Source of the DNA: JANNBN01 sp963763885
Lineage (GTDB): Bacteria; Actinomycetota; Acidimicrobiia; Acidimicrobiales; JANYDT01
Direction of reading: 5' to 3'
Length of the DNA: 64,000 nt
NCBI GenBank assembly: GCA_963763885.1
Contig: CAVXQD010000002.1
Location: 186,001 to 250,000 of the forward strand
The notes under the pieces: generated by a model
What the model was told of the DNA's origin: nothing
What the model saw: only the letters and a program-made list of their open reading frames with translations
Databases searched by the model: none
Position numbers and translations under genes: made by a program
In this document: positions 1 through 9,337 of the stretch, piece by piece
Layout of the letters: each line of letters opens with the position of its first letter
How positions within the stretch are numbered: position 1 is the first letter of the stretch

Positions 1-2
1 GC

Positions 3-842
3 GACGGCCTTGTTGTCAATCTGGCAAACCTCGTAGATGAATGCGCGCGTACAAATCCTGACGCAGCGGCCGACATTGTTCGGCACTTCGTGTCCAGCCT
101 TGTCCGACACGTTGCGCTTGATCCCAACCCCTCCATGAGCACGGACGTCGCCCGCGCCAGCCTCCGCCTCCGCTTGGCCGAGGACACCCATATTGACGGT
201 GTGCCCGTGCTCGACTCATTGCCTCCGATCTACGGATGGGATGAGCCGGCGATGGTCTCCCGGCCAGCGTTCCCCGGCACGCGCTGGCTGCTCTATGTGC
301 GCAGGTCCGATGCCAGCCAAAACGTGCGACGCGTCGACCTGGACGAGTGGGGGATGGATCCCGAAGAAGCCTTCGCCGTTGCCCGTGCCAACGTAAACAG
401 CGAACGTGTTGGACGCAAAATGCGACTGACCTTCGGCTGGGACTGTGACGGGCCATCAACGTTTCACCACACCAATGCGCTCCACCCCGAACGAATCGAA
501 CAGTCCGGCAAGCATGGTTGGTATGTAGGCATACCAACGCGCTCGACCGTGCTCGTGGGTCGTGCCAGAACGAACGAAGCATCCGTCGAGCATCTCTGCC
601 AACTCATTGTGGCCACCCGTACGTTGTGGACCAACGAACCGCATCCGCTGTGTCGCCACAATTGGTATATCCCGCCCGAGGGGCCTGGCGAGTTCGGCTG
701 CGACGCCGAACCCATCCTGCTGGTTGACGACGGCACACCAGACAATCCGGAACCGCAATTCACCCCACGCTTCGGGCCACGCCTACACGCGCTTTGGGGC
801 GAATATCCACCACCCCGCCCAGCCCCAAAGCTGATCCTCTAA
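3..842 (+). CDS. Uncharacterised protein, 5' end outside window
   Basis: The reading frame is open from base 3, so the gene starts upstream of the window; a GTG at 90 is internal. The visible part (about 279 residues) starts DGLVVNLANLVDECART, and this N-terminal look (VNLxNL followed by an acidic helix) faintly resembles DUF1444-type proteins. That resemblance is weak. The C-terminal third has a CRHNWY motif and another Cys, then a proline-rich tail PPPRPAPKLIL. No signal peptide or membrane segment is visible in the part present. Function not recognised. Confidence 0.6.
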   Translation, partial: DGLVVNLANLVDECARTNPDAAADIVRHFVSSLVRHVALDPNPSMSTDVARASLRLRLAEDTHIDGVPVLDSLPPIYGWDEPAMVSRPAFPGTRWLLYVRRSDASQNVRRVDLDEWGMDPEEAFAVARANVNSERVGRKMRLTFGWDCDGPSTFHHTNALHPERIEQSGKHGWYVGIPTRSTVLVGRARTNEASVEHLCQLIVATRTLWTNEPHPLCRHNWYIPPEGPGEFGCDAEPILLVDDGTPDNPEPQFTPRFGPRLHALWGEYPPPRPAPKLIL

Positions 843-928
843 TCGCGTGCGCGGGTGCCGGTCAGTTACAGTCCGGCAGCACGCCCGAACGGTTCGTGCG
901 AGCAGAGCCGATCAGTTGATGAGGTGCC

Positions 929-2170
929 ATGTCCAACGGTGAGTTCCAACCAGTCTTCATGCCCGTTGGGGTGCTGACCGCGGCGCTGCAGGAACTGACG
1001 CCGCGTGAACTGCGAGACGCCGACCCAGACCTTGCCGTAGAAGAGTGGCTGGACTTCGCGTCCACGTTGGGCGTGGACTGCATTGAGCTGTCCGCTGCGC
1101 TGCACCCGTCGCAGGCCGACGTTCCGGCCGAAGCCTTGTTGGACCCGGTAGCCAACACCCTCGACCTTCGCCAACCGTTCACCGAAGCCCGAGCCAAACG
1201 CGTGCTGGCGGCCATCAGCGACACCGGCGTGAGCATCGCAGACATCGGCTACTTCGACGACATGCTGCACACAGACCCGGCCATTCGTCGCAAGAAGCAC
1301 GAGTTTGCTGTGCGTTCCATGGACGCCGCAGCCTTGCTTGGTGTGCGCGCCGTGTGCGGGTTTGTGGGGCGAGACCAATCCAAGTCCATGGACCAAAACC
1401 TGGACGAGTTTGAGACGTCGTTTATCCCATTGCTACGTGAAGCCAAAGCTCGCGGCCTGCAATATCGGGTGGAGCAATGCCCTATGCCCGGATGGACTGC
1501 CGGCGACAACTTCCACAACAACCTGGCCTACACGGCAGGCATGTGGATTGCCCTGCACCGCATCTGCGATCGCCATGGCGTGGGCGACCAATTCCGAATC
1601 CACTACGACCCATCACACGCCATCCTCATGGGCCAAGACACACGCTCTGTGTTCCAGTATTTGAAAGACGAGGGCTACGCGTTTCTCATCGCTGGTCTAC
1701 ACGTGAAGGGCCAGGTAATCGACTCCCGCGGGCTGGCTGCATGGGGTTACGGCGGCCAGACCGTGCAACGCGGGGACTGGGTCAACGGACAGGTGTCTTC
1801 CAACCCAGCAGACCTTGGCAATGCCTGGAAGAAGCAGACGGTCTTCTCCGAACACGAACTTCCAGGCACCGCACGCCACGACCCGCTGGCCTATTTGCAG
1901 AACCGCACGGTGGACTGGCTTGACCACCAACTGGCAGTCCGTGAACTGCTTGACCTAGACCCCGCAACTACACCGCTGATTGTGGAACACGAATATGGCG
2001 CGGCACGCACCCAAGACCGCAACCTACTGCGCCCCATCCTTGCTGGGTCCATTGCCTATACCCGCCACATCGACCGTGCCGCCGCATCGATGTATTCCCT
2101 CCAACACGAAGTGCTACGCGCGCAGAACATCCCGATCCAGGGCCGAGGCCGCGTACCGTACGTGTCCTAA
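929..2170 (+). CDS. Sugar phosphate isomerase/epimerase-like TIM barrel protein
   Basis: 413 residues. The fold signature is that of the xylose-isomerase-like TIM barrel (AP endonuclease 2 superfamily): early LGVDCIELSAALH, a central VEQCPMPGW strand carrying a Glu, IHYDPSHAILMG with Asp and His, GLHVKGQVI, and a late VEHEYG with a metal-ligand-like Glu. Such enzymes use a divalent metal to isomerise or epimerise sugars and are cytosolic. The ATG at 929 follows a GATGAGG-like ribosome site. It is longer than the usual 270-320 residues because of extra segments around residues 270-340. Substrate unknown; the family call is firmer than the reaction. Confidence 0.75.
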   Translation: MSNGEFQPVFMPVGVLTAALQELTPRELRDADPDLAVEEWLDFASTLGVDCIELSAALHPSQADVPAEALLDPVANTLDLRQPFTEARAKRVLAAISDTGVSIADIGYFDDMLHTDPAIRRKKHEFAVRSMDAAALLGVRAVCGFVGRDQSKSMDQNLDEFETSFIPLLREAKARGLQYRVEQCPMPGWTAGDNFHNNLAYTAGMWIALHRICDRHGVGDQFRIHYDPSHAILMGQDTRSVFQYLKDEGYAFLIAGLHVKGQVIDSRGLAAWGYGGQTVQRGDWVNGQVSSNPADLGNAWKKQTVFSEHELPGTARHDPLAYLQNRTVDWLDHQLAVRELLDLDPATTPLIVEHEYGAARTQDRNLLRPILAGSIAYTRHIDRAAASMYSLQHEVLRAQNIPIQGRGRVPYVS

Positions 2171-2264
2171 GGCGTTTGGCGCGCAGGGCACAAGCCAGCC
2201 AACGTACGCTTGACCACCAGTCACACAAGCTCCGCACTCGCTGAGCGCTCATCAGGGGGCAGTT

Positions 2265-2738
2265 ATGGCCGAATCCACATTCTCGGTAGAACGCAGCATC
2301 ACCATCAACGCGCCAGCCGCGGCTGTGCACGACCAGATCAACAACTTCAAGAAGTGGGTCGACTGGTCACCGTGGGAAGGCATGGACCCTGCGCTTCAGC
2401 GCACGTACACGGGCACTGCCTCTGGTGTGGGCACCGCATACGCCTGGGCCGGAAGCCGCAAGGTTGGTCAAGGCCGCATGGAGATCACCGAGTCCACGCC
2501 GCAGCGCATCGCGTTGGATCTGCAGTTCATCAAGCCGTTCAAGGCGAACAACAAGACGGTGTTTGCGCTCGCCCCAGCAAGCGACGGCAAGGAAGGCACC
2601 ACCGTCACCTGGACTATGACCGGCCCGAAGACCCTGTTAACCAAGATCATGGGCATCTTCATGAGCATGGACAAAGTGGTTGGCAAGGACTTCGACAAGG
2701 GCCTTGCCTCATTGAAGAAGGTCACTGAACGGTCCTGA
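2265..2738 (+). CDS. SRPBCC family protein (polyketide cyclase/START-like)
   Basis: 157 residues beginning FSVERSITINAPAAAVHDQINNF, the typical first strand and helix of the SRPBCC (Bet v1/START) ligand-binding fold, followed by W-x-x-WSPWE. The family binds hydrophobic ligands in a cavity and includes polyketide cyclases and stress proteins; no catalytic residue can be assigned. The ATG is preceded by AGGGGGC. No signal peptide, so cytosolic. It ends before a 110-base stretch in which I see nothing but the start of the neighbouring pseudogene. Confidence 0.8.
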   Translation: MAESTFSVERSITINAPAAAVHDQINNFKKWVDWSPWEGMDPALQRTYTGTASGVGTAYAWAGSRKVGQGRMEITESTPQRIALDLQFIKPFKANNKTVFALAPASDGKEGTTVTWTMTGPKTLLTKIMGIFMSMDKVVGKDFDKGLASLKKVTERS

Positions 2739-2847
2739 TCGACTCGCGGCCTTCGGCCACCGAGACATTCCGAAAATCCCACTCTTGAGGGCCTGAAAAA
2801 ACACCCCTAGAAATCCGAAAAACCCCCGCTAGCAACGCTGCATTTCG

Positions 2848-3495
2848 GTGTTCCCGAGCTCAATCGCAGCGCAACACGGCTCAGCAGTTGTCGATCTCGA
2901 TGACGCTGAAACACTGGCTGAAATTCGCGCCGGTTCGGAATATGCGCTTACCTCGCCGGGCCTCGTCGCGATAGACGAGTTCCAACGGGCTCCGGAAGTG
3001 CTTTTGACTGTGAAGCGGGTGGTGGATCGGCAAGGTGGGGCGAGTCGGTTTCTGCTCGCAGGGTCGGTTAGTGATCGACTGTTGCCGCGAGGCACCGAGA
3101 CGCTGACCGGTCGAGATCAAGCCCGACACAATTCGGACATATCTCACCCTCCTTCAACGTTGTCATCTTGTAGATGAACTCCCACCCTGGACAGTCGGGA
3201 TTTCCGCCCGCGCCGGTCGCCGTTCGAAACTGCATCCCGTGGACACTGGATTGGCTGCTGCCTCGATCAACGCAGATGCTCGAAAACTCAGTCGGCTGCC
3301 ACTGGTGGAAAAGGCGATGGCAAAGGGCTCCGGTTCCTCAGAGAAGCTCTTGGTGACCGATTCATTTGTGGAGTGGTCTTTCAGACCGGGCCACTCACTG
3401 TGAGGCTCGAAGATCGGATTTGGGCGACCCCCATTCCTGCATTGTGGGGCGGCGGCGGTGTTATTCCAGGTCTGAGCGAAACAGGTTCCGACTGA
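2848..3495 (+). pseudogene. Decayed AAA (AAA_14)/DUF4143 ATPase
   Basis: Three pieces of one family are seen in different frames. Frame 1 (about 2890-3115) gives the Walker-B region VAIDEFQRAPEVLL followed by FLLAGSVSDRLLPRGTETL. Frame 2 from 3134 gives YLTLLQRCHLVDELPPW and VDTGLAAASI, the start of the DUF4143 domain. Frame 1 again from 3319 gives KGLRFLREALGDRF and the family's C-terminal RIWATPIPALWG. The N-terminal P-loop and the middle of the protein are missing, so there were at least two frameshifts plus deletions. The intact homologue at 4227 shows what it once looked like. Confidence 0.75.
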
Positions 3496-3577
3496 GCGGC
3501 GCACCTCGCTGGGACACTCGGGAATGCCTGACCCTCGCTTGGGCGACGGCCCCTCCGCTGTGGTCTACGGTACGCAC

Positions 3578-4123
3578 ATGAGCCAAGAAACCATTGATCG
3601 CATCAGCCAACTTGTCGCCGGATTCGACCAGCGGGTAACCACCGCCGCCGGCAAATGGGACCAGCAGTCCCCGTGCGCGGAATGGAAGGCACGTGACGTT
3701 GTTGCGCACGTCGCCAACAACCTCCGCAAGTCCGGCGCCGGACTTGGTGCAACCCCGCTTCCAGAAGTGTCCGCCGACGAAGACATCGAAGCAGCATGGG
3801 GTCTCACCCGAGACACCTTCGTTGCTGCACTACCCACCGCGGACTGGTCCAAGAACATCCCTGGGCCTTTCGGCGAAATGCCGGCAGACCAGTTCATCGG
3901 CCGCATCATCTCGTCCGACGTATTGATCCACACATGGGACCTGGCCCGCGCCACCGGAGGCGACGAAACCCTCCCGGCCGACGCCGTTGAACAGTCCTAC
4001 TCCGGCCTCAAGCCAATGGACGCCATGATCCGCCGCCCCGGCGTCTTCGCCGGCAAGGCCGCTTGCCCAGAGGGTGCGGACCTCCAGACCGAATTCCTCA
4101 CCTTCCTGGGCCGCGCCGTCTGA
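3578..4123 (+). CDS. MDMPI-like / TIGR03086 family protein (DinB-like fold)
   Basis: 181 residues from the ATG at 3578 (MSQETIDRISQLVAGFDQRV); the frame is open upstream to 3524 but the extra residues look non-native. It matches the mycothiol-dependent maleylpyruvate isomerase N-terminal-like family: SPCAEWKARDVVAHVANN near residue 32, and DVLIHTWDLARATG near 111, with histidines placed as in the DinB-like metal site. These four-helix proteins are abundant in actinobacteria and are thought to be thiol-dependent enzymes. Exact reaction unknown. Confidence 0.75.
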   Translation: MSQETIDRISQLVAGFDQRVTTAAGKWDQQSPCAEWKARDVVAHVANNLRKSGAGLGATPLPEVSADEDIEAAWGLTRDTFVAALPTADWSKNIPGPFGEMPADQFIGRIISSDVLIHTWDLARATGGDETLPADAVEQSYSGLKPMDAMIRRPGVFAGKAACPEGADLQTEFLTFLGRAV

Positions 4124-4130
4124 CCCAACT

Positions 4131-4210
4131 CTGCGGACGTTTCTGACAGAAACCTGCGGACGTTTCTGACAGAAACCTGCGGACGTTTCTGTCGACAGAA
4201 ACGTCCGCAG
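4131..4210. repeat. Direct repeats leading into a perfect 34-bp palindrome
   Basis: Two identical 23-bp copies (4131-4153, 4154-4176) begin CTGCGGACGTTTCTGACAG. A third (4177-4210) extends into a perfect inverted repeat with 17-bp arms, CTGCGGACGTTTCTGTC and its complement, meeting at GTCGAC. It lies between the MDMPI-like stop (4123) and the ATPase start (4227). There is no T-run, so an operator for the ATPase gene or a remnant of a mobile element is more likely than a terminator. Confidence 0.85.
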
Positions 4211-4226
4211 CTCGTAAACTCGGGTT

Positions 4227-5477
4227 GTGATGGTCACCGATCGGCTCATTGTTCCGCGTATCCGAGACGCCCTCGCCGACACCCCCGTGGTGGTTATCAA
4301 CGGTGCACGGCAGGTAGGAAAGTCAACGCTCACAGCGGATCTGCTCCAACTCGTCGGGTCCGTCGAGACCGTCAACTTGGACCAAGAGCACTCCTTGCGT
4401 GCCGCTGGGCAAGACCCAAGAAGTTTCGTGGATAGGCCCGTCGATACGCTCGTCATCGACGAAGCGCAATTGGAACCTCGCCTGTTTCGGGCGGTCAAAG
4501 CTGCAGTCGATAGCGACCGCCGGCCAGGTCGTTTTGTTCTGACTGGATCAGCTCGGCTGTTGTCGGTCGCCGAGATGGCTGACGCGCTGGTGGGCAGGGT
4601 CGAGGTTGTGGAACTGTGGCCTTTCAGCGAGGTCGAACTGCTCCCGGGGCGAATGGGCGTAGTCGACGCCATGTTCGATGATCCACGGTCTGTCGTCGCG
4701 AGCGCACCAGTGAATCGGACAGAGCTTGCCGAACTGCTGGTGAGAGGCGGGTTCCCTGAGGTTGTGGCTCGTGCACCACATCGGCGCCGAGCCTGGTTCC
4801 AGTCTTATGCCACAACCAGCGTGACCCGGGTGGTGAACCAGATCGCGGCCGTTGAGCGCAGCGCCGAGATCCCGCGGCTGCTCCGCTTGCTGGCGGCACG
4901 ATCCGCTGAGGAACTCAACGTTGCAGGGTTGGCATCAGAGTTCGGCTGGCCAGCCCGGACAATCAGCGCGTATCTCGCCCAGCTAAGCAATGCGTTCATC
5001 CTTCAACTGCTCCCGGCATGGTCAACAAACCTGAGCAGCAAAGTGGTGCACCGCCCGAAAATCCACTTGGTCGATACTGGTCTGGCTGCGGCCCTCAACG
5101 GCTTCACCGCCGATCACCTGCTTCGCTCTCCCGAACGGTTCGGCGCACTGCTGGAGACGTTCGTCATGATGGAGCTACGCAAGCAGATCGGCTGGTCTCA
5201 GTCGCAGCCAACCCTGTGGCACTTCCGAGACCGGGGCGGGGCCGAGGTTGACATCGTTTTGGAGTACCCCGATGGCAACATCGTCGGAATCGAAGTCAAG
5301 AGCGGCGCTACTCCGTCGCACAACGATGCGCGTGGTTTGCGTCTCTTGCGGGACCGCTTGGGCGATCGGTTCCACCATGGCTACCTCGTGACCACGGCAC
5401 CAGAAGCGCATCCGATTGACCACCAACTTTCCGCCATTCCAGTGACGGCGCTCTGGCCGATCACTCGGTCTCACTGA
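4227..5477 (+). CDS. ATP-binding protein, AAA_14 + DUF4143
   Basis: 416 residues. The P-loop NGARQVGKSTL lies near residue 25, Walker B LVIDEAQ near 74, sensor LTGSARLL near 105. The C-terminal half has the DUF4143 features: LSNAFILQLLPAWSTNL, KIHLVDTGLAAAL, and a restriction-endonuclease-like core with EVDIVLEY and IEVKSG. These ATPases are common orphan accessory genes whose role is unclear. GTG (4227) and ATG (4230) are adjacent start candidates, 17 bases after the palindrome, which suggests that the palindrome controls it. Bases 5478-5652 downstream hold nothing I recognise. Confidence 0.85.
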   Translation: MMVTDRLIVPRIRDALADTPVVVINGARQVGKSTLTADLLQLVGSVETVNLDQEHSLRAAGQDPRSFVDRPVDTLVIDEAQLEPRLFRAVKAAVDSDRRPGRFVLTGSARLLSVAEMADALVGRVEVVELWPFSEVELLPGRMGVVDAMFDDPRSVVASAPVNRTELAELLVRGGFPEVVARAPHRRRAWFQSYATTSVTRVVNQIAAVERSAEIPRLLRLLAARSAEELNVAGLASEFGWPARTISAYLAQLSNAFILQLLPAWSTNLSSKVVHRPKIHLVDTGLAAALNGFTADHLLRSPERFGALLETFVMMELRKQIGWSQSQPTLWHFRDRGGAEVDIVLEYPDGNIVGIEVKSGATPSHNDARGLRLLRDRLGDRFHHGYLVTTAPEAHPIDHQLSAIPVTALWPITRSH

Positions 5478-5652
5478 GCCCAGTCGCGATCCATCTGGCA
5501 CGGCCCGGCCCCAGCCGGCACAGCACCAAAGTCCGCTACCAGGCCGATCTGGGTGCAAACGCGACCTGATTTGGCCGAGTGGGGGACTTTCAGACCTGCA
5601 GTAATGGACCTATTCGCTGACAGGCCGGCGCAAGTCTCTAACCTGACGCTCC

Positions 5653-6486
5653 ATGTGTGACGACCACCCGCCTGCAACCCATCCAATCGGACGGCGTTCG
5701 TTCCTTGGTCGTGCAGTAGCGGCTCCTCTCGCGGTTCCAGCGCTCTTGGCCCCAGCGCTCTTGGCCCTCATGCGGAGCGGCGAGGCCCAAGCGGCCGAGG
5801 TAAAGATTCGCTCGAAGGCGTGCGCTGCTACCGCTCCTGGTTCGCCGATACCGTCGTCGAAGCCCCTCGTCGACCTTTTTACGAAGCACGGCGTGACGGT
5901 GCACCCACGGGCAGACTGGGCAGGCAAGCTCGTCGCCAAAGGGCCACTGCAGGCAGAGACCCCACGGTTCCTTCTGGTGCACCACACGGTGAGCTCCAAC
6001 ACCTACGCCGAATCGGCGGTGGCAGACCAGATCCGTGGCTTCTTCAACTTCCACACCGGCGAAAAGGGGTGGAACGATGTGGCCTACAACTTCTTCATCG
6101 ATCGCTTCGGTGGAGTCTGGGAAGCTCGCACCGGCAGCCTGGCAGGCCCCGTCCGGGGTGACGCCACAGGAGGCAACCAAGGTTTCTCGCAGTTGGTCTG
6201 CATGGTGGGCGACTTCACAGCGCAACCACCGTCACCCGCCGCCGTTGAATCGCTCAGCCGCGTTCTGGCTGCCTTGGCCGAGAAGTACGGAATCGACACC
6301 AGTCCCGGGAGCACCACCTCGTTTGTCTCACGCAAGTCCAATCGGTGGAAGGCCGGCCTTTGCGTGGAGACCCCAACCATCGCCGGGCACCGAGAGATGT
6401 CCCAAACATCCTGCCCAGGCGATGCACTGTTCTCCATCGTCCGCAACGAACTCCCCGCAAGAGTCGCGAAGGCCCGTCGCACATGA
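5653..6486 (+). CDS. Tat-exported N-acetylmuramoyl-L-alanine amidase (PGRP/Amidase_2)
   Basis: 277 residues. N-terminus GRRSFLGRAVAAP followed by an Ala/Leu-rich stretch ending GEAQAAE is a twin-arginine signal. The amidase_2/PGRP domain shows the zinc ligands and catalytic residues: LVHHTVS (His), the Tyr in DVAYNFFID, and GHREMSQTSCPGD with His and Cys. It cleaves the amide between MurNAc and the stem peptide, outside the membrane. It is the first of three co-directional cell-wall genes (68-base gap to the next). Confidence 0.85.
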   Translation: MCDDHPPATHPIGRRSFLGRAVAAPLAVPALLAPALLALMRSGEAQAAEVKIRSKACAATAPGSPIPSSKPLVDLFTKHGVTVHPRADWAGKLVAKGPLQAETPRFLLVHHTVSSNTYAESAVADQIRGFFNFHTGEKGWNDVAYNFFIDRFGGVWEARTGSLAGPVRGDATGGNQGFSQLVCMVGDFTAQPPSPAAVESLSRVLAALAEKYGIDTSPGSTTSFVSRKSNRWKAGLCVETPTIAGHREMSQTSCPGDALFSIVRNELPARVAKARRT

Positions 6487-6553
6487 CGACGGCCCCAGGC
6501 CCCGAAGAACGTTTGTGCCGGTTGCAAGGTGATCCTTCGTATTCTGGCTGAAC

Positions 6554-7399
6554 ATGTTTGAAGACCGCAGAACCGCGCAACGGCCTAGACACGCCTTGCT
6601 TCCACCGCGTATCTGGAACCGGAGGCTGGCTCTTCTGTTTCACGTGCTGGTATGTGCACAGATCTTGCCGCGACAAGCGGCCGAAGCTAGTCCGACGGAT
6701 CGGCCCGAAGTCACAGCGGCCGTGGAGAAGTTGATCGCCGCATATCCGGCCCACGTGATAGCCAGTCCCGACGGCCAAGCTGTCGTTGTGAACGGCGCCG
6801 TGATGGCAGTGGATCAGAAACGAAATCCGACCACCTTTGAGCAGCGGCTCGACCAGGCAGATCTGCTTGATCAACTGTCCATCTCCTATCCAGTTGGTTG
6901 CCCTGTCCGCACCCCAACCCTGAATGAAGACCCTGGTCGTCTCCGCTACGACCCGTTCTTCGCTGCGATGTACGGCGGCACCGCAAAAGCTGTTGCGAAG
7001 AACCTGACAACCATCACCTGGTTCGGGCAGAAGGTGACGGTTACCAAAGTGAACGGCACCGACCTGGCGCTGCAGGCGGTGGCCAATGACCTCGCCGCCC
7101 TTGTTGCTAAGCAGCCAGAGTTGCGCAAGTACGTCACCCCCTCGGCTGGCACGTACAACTTCCGCACGATCGCAGGTACCAAGCGGTTGAGTATGCACGC
7201 ATACGGTATTGGCATCGATCTCAACACTGCCTACAGCGACTATTGGCGCTGGACCGGCAAAGGCACCCCACCCTCGTATCGCAACCGCATCCCCTGCGAG
7301 ATCGGCGGCGTCTTCGAACGCCACGGTTTCATCTGGGGTGCTAAGTGGTATCACTACGACTCGATGCACTTCGAGTACCGACCGGAGCTTCTCCCATGA
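6554..7399 (+). CDS. M15 family D-Ala-D-Ala carboxypeptidase-like protein
   Basis: 281 residues. After a basic N-terminus, LALLFHVLVCAQILP is a signal or anchor helix. The C-terminal domain has the M15 (VanY/M15C) zinc site: SMHAYGIGIDLN (His about 215, Asp about 222) and HFEYR near 271. The family trims D-amino acids or crosslinks from peptidoglycan peptides. Its stop overlaps the start of the GH3 gene (ATGA), so the two are translationally coupled. Substrate specificity not determined. Confidence 0.8.
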   Translation: MFEDRRTAQRPRHALLPPRIWNRRLALLFHVLVCAQILPRQAAEASPTDRPEVTAAVEKLIAAYPAHVIASPDGQAVVVNGAVMAVDQKRNPTTFEQRLDQADLLDQLSISYPVGCPVRTPTLNEDPGRLRYDPFFAAMYGGTAKAVAKNLTTITWFGQKVTVTKVNGTDLALQAVANDLAALVAKQPELRKYVTPSAGTYNFRTIAGTKRLSMHAYGIGIDLNTAYSDYWRWTGKGTPPSYRNRIPCEIGGVFERHGFIWGAKWYHYDSMHFEYRPELLP

Positions 7400-8496
7400 T
7401 CACCCGTAACGCCTGGACCAGTCGTGTTGCTCGAACCGTAATCGTCAGCGCGCTGATGATTCTTCCTGTGACTCAGAGTTCAGATGCCAACGCCGAAACC
7501 CTTCGTACGTGCGCACCGGCGGCCAGCCTCACCAACCGTGCTGCTGCTCGCCAGTTGCTGATGCTCGGCTTTACCGACGAAACCGATGCTCGCCTCAACC
7601 TTCTGGCCCGCAACGGTATCGGCGGGTTCTTCGTCATGGGCTCACGCCGCTCGCAATCCTCCATCAAACGGGCAAAGGCTCAGATCGCCGCCATCCGCAG
7701 TGGCATCGCAACGGCGAAACTTACAGACCCTTTCATCGCCGTTGACGACGAAGGAGGACGGGTGCAGCGCCTCACCGGGCTTGGCACGCTCCCCAGCGCA
7801 CGTGAGCTAGGCGCGCAACCTGCTGCGGACATCCGTGCCATTGCGAAGACTCACGCCAACAAGCTGCGAACCGTTGGACTGAACATGGACTTTGCGCCGG
7901 TCCTCGACCTTGATGACCGAGACAACGGCGTCATCGCTGACCGATCGTTTAGCAAAGACCCCAAAGTCGCATGGACCGGAGCCAAGGCCTTTGCTGATGG
8001 TCTCACCGATGCTGGGCTGACCCCAGTCTTCAAACATTTCCCCGGCCACGGCTCCGCCAACGGAGACTCACACAAGGGGCTGGTGACCACACCACCGATC
8101 GCTGAGCTTCGTAAGTTGGATCTGCTGCCCTTCGCCGACGCAATCAAGAGCGGCGCCAAGGTGATGATGATGGGCCACTTGCTGGTGCCTGGACTGACCA
8201 ACGGGACAACACCAACCACATGGACGCCGGGTGCTTACGCCGAGCTGCGTCGAATGGGATTCACCGGCGTGATCATGACCGACGACCTCGGTATGGGCGC
8301 GTTGTCCGTAGAAAAGACCGTGGCGCGTCGGGCGTCACGAGCAATTGCTGCCGGGGCCGACATGGTGTTGTTTGCGACCACCAACGGAGCCGAGCAGATC
8401 CTTGACGGGCTGGAGGCCGACATGACAAGCGGCAAACTGCCACGTGCCCGAGTCAACGACGCCGTAACCCGATCGCTCAGGCTCCGCTGCGGGTGA
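7396..8496 (+). CDS. Glycoside hydrolase family 3, NagZ-like beta-N-acetylhexosaminidase
   Basis: 366 residues from the ATG that overlaps the previous stop (7396-7399). A hydrophobic N-terminus ending near SSDANAET suggests export. GH3 hallmarks: FIAVDDEGGRVQRL, NMDFAPVLDL, KHFPGHG near residue 213 and MTDDLGMGAL carrying the Asp nucleophile near 296. NagZ-type enzymes release GlcNAc from peptidoglycan fragments. With the amidase and M15 peptidase this makes a cell-wall turnover operon. Its last 20 bases overlap the convergent yaaA gene. Confidence 0.85.
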   Translation: MITRNAWTSRVARTVIVSALMILPVTQSSDANAETLRTCAPAASLTNRAAARQLLMLGFTDETDARLNLLARNGIGGFFVMGSRRSQSSIKRAKAQIAAIRSGIATAKLTDPFIAVDDEGGRVQRLTGLGTLPSARELGAQPAADIRAIAKTHANKLRTVGLNMDFAPVLDLDDRDNGVIADRSFSKDPKVAWTGAKAFADGLTDAGLTPVFKHFPGHGSANGDSHKGLVTTPPIAELRKLDLLPFADAIKSGAKVMMMGHLLVPGLTNGTTPTTWTPGAYAELRRMGFTGVIMTDDLGMGALSVEKTVARRASRAIAAGADMVLFATTNGAEQILDGLEADMTSGKLPRARVNDAVTRSLRLRCG

Positions 8497-9259
8497 ACAC
8501 CGGCACAGCTGGCGTGGACGCCTCTTCGCAGAACGTGTAACCCGCACCGGTGAACTCGGGAAGGCGATCGACGTTGGTGATGCGCTCCCTGATGAGCCAG
8601 CCAGCCATTGCACCCCGTGCCTTTTTCGCAAAGAACGAGATGACCTTTGCGTCGCCGCCAGCCTTGTGATCGAGAAAGCGCGGCGACACGATTGGCACCT
8701 TCAACGACGCAGGTCGGACACTGCCGAAGTACTCCTCTGAGGCAAGGTTGACCAACACTTTCTGCCCGGGGGAGCGACGCATGTCGTTGCGCAACATGTT
8801 GGTGATGTCTTCGCCCCAATACGAATAGAGGTCTCGGCCGTGGGCGTTTGGCAGGCGGGTGCCCATCTCCAACCGGTAGGGCAGCATGAGATCCAGCGGA
8901 CGCAACACCCCGTAGAGGCCAGACAGCATTCGCAGGACCGATTGCGCGTGATCGAAGTCTGCATCGGAGAACGTGGACGGCGCACTCATTCCGTCGTACA
9001 CGTCGCCGTTGAACGCCAGGATTGCTGCACGCGACCGCTTGCGCGTCAGGGGTCGCTTCCACGACTGGAACCGTTCGTAGTTCAACTCGGACAATGCAGG
9101 CGAGATGGACATCAGCCGGCCAATTTCGTCTGGCGACTTGGTGGCCATAATGGACACCAGTTCCTGCGAGCGATCAAGCAAGCGCGGTTGCGTGTACTTG
9201 GTGGTTGCCGGTGGGGTCTCGTAGTCCAGCGACTTTGCTGGTGACAGGACGATCAGCAC
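8477..9259 (-). CDS. yaaA: YaaA family peroxide stress protein (UPF0246)
   Basis: 260 residues, the full family length. Diagnostic stretches: MLIVLSPAKSLDYETPP at the start, AILAFNGDVYDGM, LSGLYGVLRPLDLMLPYRLEMG and VLVNLASEEYF. E. coli YaaA lowers intracellular iron under peroxide stress and binds DNA; the biochemistry is incompletely known. Cytosolic. It converges on the GH3 gene with a 20-base overlap and is divergent from glnS, leaving 78 bases for both promoters. Confidence 0.9.
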   Translation of the reverse strand: MLIVLSPAKSLDYETPPATTKYTQPRLLDRSQELVSIMATKSPDEIGRLMSISPALSELNYERFQSWKRPLTRKRSRAAILAFNGDVYDGMSAPSTFSDADFDHAQSVLRMLSGLYGVLRPLDLMLPYRLEMGTRLPNAHGRDLYSYWGEDITNMLRNDMRRSPGQKVLVNLASEEYFGSVRPASLKVPIVSPRFLDHKAGGDAKVISFFAKKARGAMAGWLIRERITNVDRLPEFTGAGYTFCEEASTPAVPVFTRSGA

Positions 9260-9337
9260 ACCCTTGGTTTATCGCATCGCGAGCCACGGATTAGACGGGA
9301 ACCCGGCAGGGGAGCAGCTGAGTAGCCTGTTCGGGCT

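Noticed and set aside
5478..5652. Possible small gene or RNA between the ATPase and the amidase
   Set aside because: No start with a ribosome site, no stable hairpin with T-tract and no conserved motif seen.
6254..7369. Minus-strand open frame of 371 residues
   Set aside because: Antisense to the M15 peptidase, which has an intact zinc site and good coupling to its neighbours.
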